A stretch of 64,000 nt of DNA from Paulinella micropora (Eukaryota; Cercozoa; Imbricatea; Euglyphida; Paulinellidae): NCBI GenBank assembly GCA_019918135.1, contig WBZZ01000457.1:1-64000 (forward strand), given 5' to 3'. The notes beneath the pieces are model-generated. The model was not told where the DNA came from. It made no database searches and saw nothing but the letters and a program-made list of their open reading frames with translations. Made by a program: the position numbers and the translations under genes. Below, piece by piece: positions 48,945 through 56,718 of this stretch (positions are counted from its first letter, which is position 1; the number at the start of each line of letters is the position of its first letter).

Positions 48945-49280
48945 CCCAGCTCTCTATCAAATGCAAGGCTTTGTTGGGGGATTTTTTTTTAATTAAATTT
49001 TTTTGTAGATTCTGCGCTCTTCCCCTCCCCCCCCCCCCCCCTTCCCCTGTGTCTTTGAGCCCCCCGGGCTCAGGGGGCTCATGGGGGAGAGAATGGAGGC
49101 AAAGTGATGGGTGTGAGGAGGGGGGGTGCCCCCCTTCCCTTTTTTTCTTTCCTCCCACTTGAGCCCCCTGAGCCCGGGGGGCTCAAAGGACAGGGAAGGG
49201 GGAGGAGAAGGGCGCAGAAGCTACAAAAAAAAATTAAATAAATACATGAAACGCCTCCACTAAGTCCCCCCCCCCCCCCC
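48945..49280. repeat. Intergenic repeat family C, copy 2
   Basis: It matches 25,589-25,935: TTTTTTTTTAATTAAATTTT (48,983), GAGCCCGGGGGGCTC (49,163), GAAGGGCGCAGAAGCTAC and ACATGAAACGCCTCCACT. It also has an extra GAGCCCCCCGGGCTC palindrome at 49,057. Confidence 0.8.
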
Positions 49281-49730
49281 CCCTCTCTCTCAGTAGATGA
49301 TGCTTCGGGCCAACGCCAGCCAGTCAGCTCGAGGAGACGCTAATAGACTCGGCACGTTGCTGACCCGATTCTGTGTTTGCTACTGCTTTTTGCCATGTGA
49401 CAGGTGTTTTGTGTTTTGTTGGGCAGGTAACAGTAACGATGCCAAAATCGATGAATGAAACAGCAGAAGAAGCGGACTTTGGGAGGGCTTTCTTGCCCTT
49501 CCTCTCTCCCTGTTCTTTGATCCCCCCGGGTTCAGGGGGCTCAAGTGGAAAAAAGAGTTTGTCGAGCTTTTAATTTAAAAATCTCTTTTTTTTGCACTCT
49601 CTCGCGGGGCGTGATATGGTCAAATTTCGGAAGTGAACGGGCCGCTCCGGCCTCTTTCCGCGGGTAACATAAATCAAATGTTTTCCCAATCTCTTAGTTT
49701 TCAGCGCCAAGTGGACGACTTTGTCGGGTT
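49281..49730. other. Spacer with repeated regulatory modules
   Basis: No supported gene. It has TTTTAATTTAAAAATC (49,567), a CGTGATATGGTC segment shared with the 35-36 kb repeats (49,610) and box A CTCTTAGTTTTCAGCGCCAAG with TTTTAATTAAAAAGAC (49,690-49,743). The latter overlaps the 3' end of the family X gene. Confidence 0.45.
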
Positions 49731-51110
49731 TTAATTAAAAAGACTTTTTTTTCTTGCTCTCCCGATTGAGGACGCGATTCTCTGTGGTGCAGTCGACCGG
49801 TCTGCCGCGCTGTGGGGTGCTGCTTTAACTTCTTTTATTGGAGATTTTTTTTCTCCCTCCGACATATCCAAGTCCATCGTAGGAAGGGGTTGCTTTCCTG
49901 GCGGAGGGTATGGCGGAGGTTTGGAGCGTTTGAGACGGGACGCTCGGCTGGGCCGTGTGGCGGCAGGGCCGTTGTTGCCGTTGTCTTTCCCGAATTTGTT
50001 TGTTATCTCTTTTCGGGTCTGGTCTATATGTTCTGGAATTAAGCCAACCAAGGGAATTAGGTTGCCACCTTGTGCGGGGACGGAATTCCGCGCTCCCAAC
50101 GCCGACGTCGGGGGCTGCTATGCTTTTCTTTCCGTCAGGACCTGCGTGGCAGGCCGCCGTCGTTGCCACAAGTGGACAACAGCGTGTTTTTGTTCTGGAC
50201 GCTGACTCTGCGGGGCTTTGGGGGGGAGGGACACTGGCTCCGAAGGGTAGACAACGCGATCAAGAGCCCACGCCTGTTGCTGCGGCGGCTGTGTGTGTTT
50301 TATCTGTGTCGGTGACTGCGAGGCGCCGGCCCCTTGCGATCGATACCACACAATTACGTATGCTATTATTTTGGCCTTCAGTTCTCCCGCCTGATATTCC
50401 ACGCGGGCTTTCCTTTCTTGTTTACTGAGCTGCACGAGTAGTTCGGCCCAGAAGGCGGGCCAACAGAGAAATGCACCCAACATTGAATATGCATCTGTGT
50501 TGTTTGTCGCCAATGAATCGTGCAGATTTTTTATACGCATGGGCCCTGGTTTGTTTTGATGAGAAAACTTTGTGAGTAGGCCCTCGAGAGTCTTTTGAAA
50601 TATTGGCAAACTCAATTCTTCCCGTAGAAAAATTTCAGGATTATTGTAATTGTTTACAAGCCCTACTACATAGTCCTTCCGGAGCTGGATAGACTTTCCA
50701 AACGTGTGGCTGTGAGCAAAGCGCTTCTTTGGCTTCTCTCCCCAAGCTCTCAGACGCCACAATTGCGTAGTAAGACCAAACAGAACTCCTTTCGACACCA
50801 TCAACGCACCTGTTCGTATACCCTCGATATCGTGTTCAGACCACGATATCTCAGCGCCTTGGTAAAGCTCGTCCCAACATGCAAAGCTGGCATAGAGTCT
50901 GGCTACTGGCGATTTGTATAAGTCAGCAGCACGTATAGAATCGGGTGCGACAGAGAGTGGCGGGGTTGCATGAAGTAAATAGTTGGCCCGTCGGCTTAGT
51001 AATTCGCACTTTGGTAACATAACCTCTTGCCTAAAAATGTTGTCTTGTGTTGCCAAACACTCAAACCTTTTTTCGTACTCTAGCAAAGCTTTTTCCTCAG
51101 CTTGGTACAT
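49731..51110 (-). pseudogene. Gene family X, longest copy, unknown function
   Basis: From ATG 51,110 (MYQAEEKALLEYEKRFECLA) the protein has a helical N-terminal domain and a central domain ('GALMVSKGVLFGLTTQLWRL', 'LRKDYVVGLVNNYNNPEIFL'). Next come 'AYSMLGAFLCWPAFWAELLV' and 'LKAKIIAYVIVWYRSQGAG', then a proline/glutamine-rich linker and a basic C-terminus with 'GGNLIPLVGLIPEHIDQTRK'. It is present in three copies in 5 kb, so it is a viral multigene family. No domain match is recognised. This copy is broken (about one break). Confidence 0.6.
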
Positions 51111-51144
51111 TTGCTAGACAAGCAAGTTTACAATTAGGGGCACC

Positions 51145-52248
51145 TTAGCTCCCTCTCGAGGCAGAGCCAGTCTCTTTGTAAGTAAAAACTATTTCTAGTA
51201 CTCGTTCGCCCGCTGACGGGGCGGCGCCGGGGGTCGGGGCGAGAGCGTCGAGCGTCCTAGTAAAATTTGCCGGGGCCGGTCTGACGAGGCAGGCTAAGTA
51301 GGATTGTAGCTGGTGTTCTTGCTTGACTAGGGACCAGATTTCACGTGGCCATGCTAGAGGTAGCGCGCTGCCGCCCCCCGGCGCTGCTGATTTGCTTTCA
51401 GTGACTTTGGTCTGGCAGGCTGCGCCAGCAAGCAAAACCACCTGGTAGGGGCTGGCCGCTTTCCCAGGCGTCGGGAATTCGCTGGAGTACAGAGAGACCC
51501 GCGGGCCTAAGGGCACGTCCGTCAGGTGGGCAGTGTGCGGCTCCCACACGTGACCTAGCGCCGCGTAGCAAGCCAGTTTTCCAACCCGCCCCAGCAGCCC
51601 TGCCAAGCCAGGGGGGAGCTGCATGTCCTGGGGGTGGGCAACGCGGCCCTGATTGTTCCACTCGAGTTGCAGTGACAGCGCCTTGCCCGGCAGGTGGCGG
51701 GGCGCAAGCTGGGCGCGGGCCGTCCGGGCTAGGCGCGCCAGGGTTTCTTGAACCCTGACCAGGCGGGCTTCCCGCACATCTTGCCAGGGCACCCACCCCG
51801 GGCCCGCCAGGCACGCCCTAGTGCAGCCGGGCGGAGTTTCCGCCTGCACGTCCTTCCAACTGCTCATTGGAGTCTTGGTCTTGTAGGCCTGGGGTGTCAG
51901 CCGACGGTAGACTCTTAGCCAAGGGCAGGCCCGGGGGCTGTAGTGCACGTAGAAAAGGCTATCCAACCTCACCGGGACCTCCGTGCGTTCGTACCAGACC
52001 GCATCTCGCGGCGGGCCCGCGGCAAACCCCGCTTCGGAGTCCCATTGTTCCGGCAAGCAAGTGCCCTGAGCCTGGGGCACCCAGAACCTGTCTTGTTCTC
52101 GGTAGCTTCGACCTGCGCACACAATCACTTCCGGCCACCAGCTTAGCGTTATGAGCAGGCGGCAGCGCCGAGCCAGCCCCTCGCCGCAGCCCGGACAGAC
52201 GTCCCTGTCGCGGGGGGCCGTACTTTTAGTGACACCCCGCCCCCCCAA
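51145..52248 (-). CDS. Unknown protein, giant-virus block
   Basis: 367 residues, GC-rich coding composition. A C-x2-C pair opens the frame ('RDVCPGCGEGLARRC'). Then come aromatic-rich strands ('LDSLFYVHYSPRACPWLRVY') and a long C-terminal part with 'RVSLYSSEFPTPGKAASPYQ' and 'LPLAWPREIWSLVKQEHQLQ'. There is no ATG at the upstream end of the frame, so the start is uncertain and it may be the downstream part of a larger gene with 52,269. No family known. Confidence 0.4.
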   Translation of the reverse strand: MGGRGVTKSTAPRDRDVCPGCGEGLARRCRLLITLSWWPEVIVCAGRSYREQDRFWVPQAQGTCLPEQWDSEAGFAAGPPRDAVWYERTEVPVRLDSLFYVHYSPRACPWLRVYRRLTPQAYKTKTPMSSWKDVQAETPPGCTRACLAGPGWVPWQDVREARLVRVQETLARLARTARAQLAPRHLPGKALSLQLEWNNQGRVAHPQDMQLPPGLAGLLGRVGKLACYAALGHVWEPHTAHLTDVPLGPRVSLYSSEFPTPGKAASPYQVVLLAGAACQTKVTESKSAAPGGGSALPLAWPREIWSLVKQEHQLQSYLACLVRPAPANFTRTLDALAPTPGAAPSAGERVLEIVFTYKETGSASRGS

Positions 52249-52268
52249 CAGGGCCTGCCGCAGCTCCT

Positions 52269-53291
52269 CTAGAACTGTATACCCCCCCCCCCCCCTGACG
52301 CACCTCCTCCTCTTTCTCGGGGCTCTGTTCGCCCAGGGGCAACCGGGGAGGCCACGGCGCGCAGCCCCCCGCGGGGACCGCCGACCTTGCGCACCCCGCG
52401 CAGAAAAACCGGCCTACACCATGCAAAGTTTCCCAGCAAGCTAGGTAGCTTTTCTGCACACTTGTGATTTAGCCTGACAAACCGTGATTTCTTGAGTGTG
52501 TCTTGAGCTTCGGCATCCAGGTTGCGCACCGCTTTGTAGTTATTATATTGCAGGTTATCGATTTCGCTCCAGTCCCTCCGCAGGTCGCAGAGGGACTGGG
52601 GCTTGCTAATGTACGGCAGCCCCAACAAGTAAAGGAAGAATTGCCAGAAACGGCAATTGGGGCACGGCGCCCTCCGCCCGCGCTCGTCTTCCTGTAAGGT
52701 TTGGTAATGGTTGAGGTAGGCTCGATAGCCACGGTAAACCAGCGCGTGGTTTGCCAGCAGGTGAGCTAGCAGGGAGTCCAAGTGCTTTTGGCTCACAATA
52801 TCTATTTCTTGGATGCGTTCGTAGCGCTCCTCGATAAACCTCCGAGCCTGCTCCAACCAGCTGGCACGCACCTGCCCCGGCGTATGCCGGATTAGGGGGG
52901 GGCTCCTACCGTCAACGTACTTTTGCACGAATAGTCCGACGGTCTTGGCCGCACGGCTTAGACACAAGGATGGTGCCGAGGCGGCCCCACCCCGAACTTC
53001 CGGCTTGGGCAAGACCTGGATAAGGGCGCCTGATCTGCGCAGCGAGGGCGCGTCGTCTTCGTGCCCCGGGCCCAGGGTGGGCCAGAACAAAAAATGTTGC
53101 TTGCAGGGAGGGGCGCGGCGGAACAAGGGCACGGAACCTTGAAAATACTCCGGCGCGCAAGGGTTTTCCTTGCCCTTGGAAACGCAGCGCAACAACAGCC
53201 GGCAACTCAATCTCCCGCCCAACACTACACCACCAAGGGCCAGAGACCTGGGGCACGGACCTGGCTGTCTGAGATCGAGGTTGTCAGACAA
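52269..53291 (-). CDS. Unknown protein with CxxC motif
   Basis: 340-residue open frame without an ATG at its start. It has helical sequence 'WLEQARRFIEERYERIQEID' and 'HLLANHALVYRGYRAYLNHY', a zinc-like 'APCPNCRFWQFFLYLLGLPY' and a conserved-looking 'LRRDWSEIDNLQYNNYKAVR'. The C-terminal 50 residues become Gly/Arg-rich and are probably not real. It is the middle one of three same-strand frames (51,145-54,011) that may belong to one or two genes. Confidence 0.4.
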   Translation of the reverse strand: MSDNLDLRQPGPCPRSLALGGVVLGGRLSCRLLLRCVSKGKENPCAPEYFQGSVPLFRRAPPCKQHFLFWPTLGPGHEDDAPSLRRSGALIQVLPKPEVRGGAASAPSLCLSRAAKTVGLFVQKYVDGRSPPLIRHTPGQVRASWLEQARRFIEERYERIQEIDIVSQKHLDSLLAHLLANHALVYRGYRAYLNHYQTLQEDERGRRAPCPNCRFWQFFLYLLGLPYISKPQSLCDLRRDWSEIDNLQYNNYKAVRNLDAEAQDTLKKSRFVRLNHKCAEKLPSLLGNFAWCRPVFLRGVRKVGGPRGGLRAVASPVAPGRTEPRERGGGASGGGGGIQF

Positions 53292-53306
53292 GACCCACCA
53301 GCGTGC

Positions 53307-54011
53307 TTAATCTCCTTGGGGAGGATAAGAGCTAAACGTAAACTTGCGCGGCAGCGCACTGTTAGCCCAGGGTGGCAGCCGTTGTATTGCCACCGGTTCG
53401 TATCGCAGTCCGTACAGCCCCAGCGTCTGGTCACAGTCTATGCGTATCTCGTCCTTGTTGTTTGACAACTCAAGCACCAGCCAGTTGGGGGGCCCGGTCG
53501 CCAGGGCGAGCTGGCGCTGGGCCTGTTTCAAGAGCTGCGGGAGCTCGAAACCACTACCAGCCTGGGGGGCAGCCCCCATCTCAAAATCGACCTGCACAAC
53601 CGCCAGCTCCTGCGACGCGCGGGTTACCCCCTTACAGTCCGCGGCCCAAGTTTGGTGAACGGCCTCAAAATCTGTCTTGACATGACAAGCTATCGCCGGC
53701 CGAGGGGCTAGTTTGAAATCTGCGTCGACAACCGCCGGGCCCGCTCCCGTTATACGGCGGCACAGCTCGTACAGAGAACAGCGAACGCAGAGCGTCTGGC
53801 AGGGATTGGCATATCCATCGCTTGACTCGACTACGTACGGCGCCAGGAGCTGCAGATCGCTGTCCCACGTCTCCTCCTGTAATAAGTCTGGCCTGGACCG
53901 GGCTAGTGTTACTTTCTCTGTCCCGTTCTCAAGTTCAGACTGGGCTAGATGGTACGCCGGCAACTCGGTAGCTAGGAGGCCACACAGAGTTTCTTTTACA
54001 TAAGGCCTCAA
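53307..54011 (-). pseudogene. Unknown protein, upstream member of the trio
   Basis: 'MRPYVKETLCGLLATELPAY' opens a frame with mixed alpha/beta composition and a cysteine set 'CQTLCVRCSLYELCRR' that could bind zinc. The end 'IDCDQTLGLYGLRYEPVAIQ' is beta-rich. Coding-like sequence continues upstream to about 54,150, so the real start is probably there and the gene is broken (about one break). No family is recognised. Confidence 0.4.
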
Positions 54012-54179
54012 GAACCCGGGCCGGCGCAGAAGGTGATTTCAGGGGAGAGTCTCACAGTCACCAAGCTCCCCCGTCGTCAGCAAGGGGTGTTTGTATGTAA
54101 GTTCTTGAATTTGGTCTAACAGTGCCTCCAGGCCCGGACATGACATGGCTGACGAGTAAGAATCTAAAGATTGCACTCT

Positions 54180-54713
54180 GTTTTACGAATCACAGGAAAG
54201 GAGAGAGCGGGTAGGTGGAGAAGAAGGAAAAAGAGCAGCCTTGCAAATCCAACTTTTGCCATCACCATAAACAGGATGGGGGTTTAGGTGGAGAGAGGGA
54301 ACGGAGGAGGGAGGGGGGGGGAGAGAATGCTGGAGGAAAAGGGAGAAGAAGGGAGGAGGGGGGAAGGGAGGGGAGAGGGAAGAGGAAGGGGACGGGAGGA
54401 GAAAGAGGGAAGGGGACGGGAGGAGAAAGAGGGAAGGGGACGAGAGGAAAAAGAGGGAAGGGGAGGGGGGAGGGGGGGGGGGGTGCCTCCCCCGCCCCTC
54501 CCCTCCTCTATCTTCCCTCTCCCACTCTCCCCTCCCCCCCCCCCCCTCTTTCGCGTTCCGGCTTTGTGACACAAAAGGCCAGGAATCGTGCACAAAATCG
54601 CATTTGTTCAAAGGAAAAGCAAGACGGGTCTTTCTCGGGCTCTGTCGCGTTACTGAAAAAAGTCCTTTTATTCATCAGCAAAAAGCTCCTCACCGCAACA
54701 AAGGGAAAAAAGT
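54180..54713. repeat. Purine-rich spacer with 24 bp tandem repeats
   Basis: GGGAGGAGAAAGAGGGAAGGGGAC is repeated about three to four times at 54,385-54,460, followed by a G-run at 54,470. From 54,600 the spacer turns mixed and probably holds the promoter of the histone gene. Frames through the array are compositional artefacts. Confidence 0.6.
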
Positions 54714-55256
54714 ATGGCTCGCACCAAGAAAGCGCTTGGAAGCCAATTCCATAGAAAGAAGCACACTGGTGGCAGTGGAAAGCAGGCCACTGAAAAGGGC
54801 CTCAAGAAGAAGAAAAGCAAGTTGAGCAAGTCGAACAGCGGCAAGTCCGCCCGAGAAAGCTCTACGAAAGAGAAAGAGGCTCGGCGCAGTGATTCTAGGA
54901 GCTCTTCCCAACCAGAAGAGAAGCGCAGAAGGCGCGTCATCAAACGCTACAGACTGCTCAATGCCGAATGCAACCGAGCACTGCGCATGAGCTCGAAGAA
55001 GCTGGCGCTCCGCCGCGCCCCCTTTCGGCGTCGCTTGATGCAAGAGCTGTTGGCCTCGGGTACGTTGAAGCGTTACAAAAAGTCGGCTCTGACGGCCATG
55101 ATGGTCGTGGCCGAAGACTTTTTGCGAGCGCAGCTAGAACGCAGCAAACGGCTGGCGATCATGCAAGGGCAGCGTACTCTTCTGCCACGTCACTGGACAT
55201 TTGCCGAGGTGGAGCACATGGAAGAAATGCGTAGAAGAGGCACGCTCTTGGTGTGA
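54714..55256 (+). CDS. Divergent histone H3-like protein
   Basis: 180 residues. The first five, MARTK, equal the H3 start, including R2, T3 and K4 that modification readers bind. The tail is longer than in host H3 (about 90 residues) and rich in Lys, Ser and Arg, without the usual ARKS motifs. Residues 92-176 follow the H3 fold: 'KKLALRRAPFRRRLMQELL' (compare alpha-N and 'LPFQRLVREI'), 'RYKKSALTAMMVVAEDFLRA' (compare 'RFQSSAVMALQEACEAYL'), 'QLERSKRLAIMQGQRTLLPR' and 'HWTFAEVEHM' (compare 'RVTIMPKDIQLARRI'). No intron. Giant viruses such as medusaviruses carry single histone genes. It looks whole and would package DNA in a nucleus or virus factory. Strongly unlike any host H3 copy. Confidence 0.85.
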   Translation: MARTKKALGSQFHRKKHTGGSGKQATEKGLKKKKSKLSKSNSGKSARESSTKEKEARRSDSRSSSQPEEKRRRRVIKRYRLLNAECNRALRMSSKKLALRRAPFRRRLMQELLASGTLKRYKKSALTAMMVVAEDFLRAQLERSKRLAIMQGQRTLLPRHWTFAEVEHMEEMRRRGTLLV

Positions 55257-55663
55257 AAAATCTGTTCCACACTTACCCTACACCACCCAATTGCCGCATG
55301 CTGTTTTTGTTTTCTTTTTTTTTATTAAATAAAACGTCAAACCAGATGCTCTGAACCAGCAGAATTTGCAAGGTCTTGCACACAACCCCGGACCTAGCCG
55401 CCGGCGCAGCTCTGCCAAGCTAGGTGCGCTAGCAAAATCCGGCGCGACGCGCTTCATCTCTAGGATTTCGCAGTCAAACTCGATCGTTTCTAGACACGGA
55501 CGTGCGGGGGGTGAAAGGGGGGGGGGGGGGGGGGGGGGCGCTTCCCCCGCCCCATCTTCCTCCAACTAAAAACAAATCTTTTATTGTGCCACGCACCCCC
55601 CCCCCTCTCTTTTTTTTCCCTTTTTTTTTCTTTTTTCTTAAAATTTCTGTTAAAAAAAAAGTA
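55257..55663. other. Spacer between histone-like gene and next gene
   Basis: It holds TTTTTTTTTATTAAATAAAA (55,316) after the histone stop, and a G-run of more than 20 at 55,516-55,540. AT-rich sequence lies directly before the ATG at 55,664. A helical minus-strand frame (55,278-55,480, 'PDFASAPSLAELRRRLGPGL') looks coding by composition but has no supported start. Confidence 0.35.
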
Positions 55664-56258
55664 ATGCGAGCAATGTCGGAGGACCAACTGCGTACACAAA
55701 TAGCAGACAGCATCGATACAAAATACTGGAAACATATATCCCTGCGTGCTTTTAAGGCGCAGACCGTCGGCGATGATAAAGATTTGTTTATAGTCCTCTG
55801 TCACTATTTGTCGGACATACCCCACAGAAATTGCAAGTTCTGGGTCCCAGAGCTGCGGTTGAAGTGGTCGGGCGTGCCCGCGGGGGGTTTCTTTGCCGTG
55901 GAGCCCCGAATTTCCTTTGCGCTGAACCCCAGGGTTAGGGCCCACAGTGAACCAGGCCCTGCCAAAAAAATTTGCCGGAAGCTGACAGTCTCGTTCGCAC
56001 CAACAAGTCACGAATATCAGGCTGCGCTAAAGCTGGGGAAGTTGAAAACTATAGGGCAGATAGTCGCGCTTTGGCTCACCTCCTCCATGCGCCTATGCTA
56101 CAATGAATTGCAATCTTGGACCCCCACTGGCGCTGCTGCTGCTGCACCGGCGACGGCGGTCGTGCCGCCTCCCCGCCGCCAAACGGCCGTGCACTGGGGC
56201 TGGTACAACCCCGACGGCAGTGTGCGCTTTTTTAATCCAGAGCTTGAGGAAGTGATAG
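55664..56258 (+). pseudogene. Unknown gene interrupted by the transposon
   Basis: From MRAMSEDQLRTQIADSID the frame encodes a globular alpha/beta protein ('LFIVLCHYLSDIPHRNCKFW', 'KICRKLTVSFAPTSHEYQAA'). An alanine/proline linker follows, then 'TAVHWGWYNPDGSVRFFNPE', a short WW-like stretch. The 7.7 kb element starts at 56,259 after ATAG, and coding-like sequence of the same gene resumes right after the second ATAG at 63,955. The function is unknown. Confidence 0.6.
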
Positions 56259-56669
56259 AACTAACCATTCGGCAAAGATGGGGGTATCACTTTTTCCGAA
56301 ATTTTTCCAAGATTTTTAGCAACTTTCAGAAAACTTGTGCAAATGAAGGGAAATTCAGTATTTAGTTGCAGAACATAATAAAATGATATTAAAACATGTT
56401 TTTATTAATAGTCAACCACTTAGACTTCACCTCCGGAGGTGGACAGAAACCGGTCTGACACCTAATTTTTCCACTTTTTTTTCATGCCGGCGACGACAAG
56501 ACTATGCTGGAAACAAGCGACAAAAATGCACAGCTTGGTTTTTTTGCTTTGTTTTATTTGTTTTTAGTATTTTCCTACATTATGAGCTGCTTTTACTTCA
56601 AAAAATCCCTGCCGCCGCTGTGATAGGGGATTCACGTGGGTAGTGGAAGGGGGAGGGGGGGGGGTGGTT
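56259..56669 (+). repeat. Left terminal inverted repeat
   Basis: 411 bp, starting AACTAACCATTCGGCAAAGA and including CACCTCCGGAGGTGG (a 14 bp palindrome at 56,428-56,443) and ending GGGGGGGGTGGTT. It is the reverse complement of 63,543-63,954 apart from G-run length. An 86-residue frame within it occurs in both copies and is not thought to be coding. Confidence 0.95.
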
Positions 56670-56718
56670 GTGTGATGTGAAGGTTGCAGTATTTCCTTGA
56701 TTAGAATGTATTTCAAGG

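Noticed and set aside
48082-49158. Full 358-residue frame as a single protein
   Set aside because: Its first 130 residues run through G-runs and repeat family C; only the part from about 48,744 downward has coding character.
56383-56643. 86-residue frame present in both TIRs
   Set aside because: Its identity comes from TIR identity; the peptide is low in complexity and has no start context, and it would be cut off at the element end.
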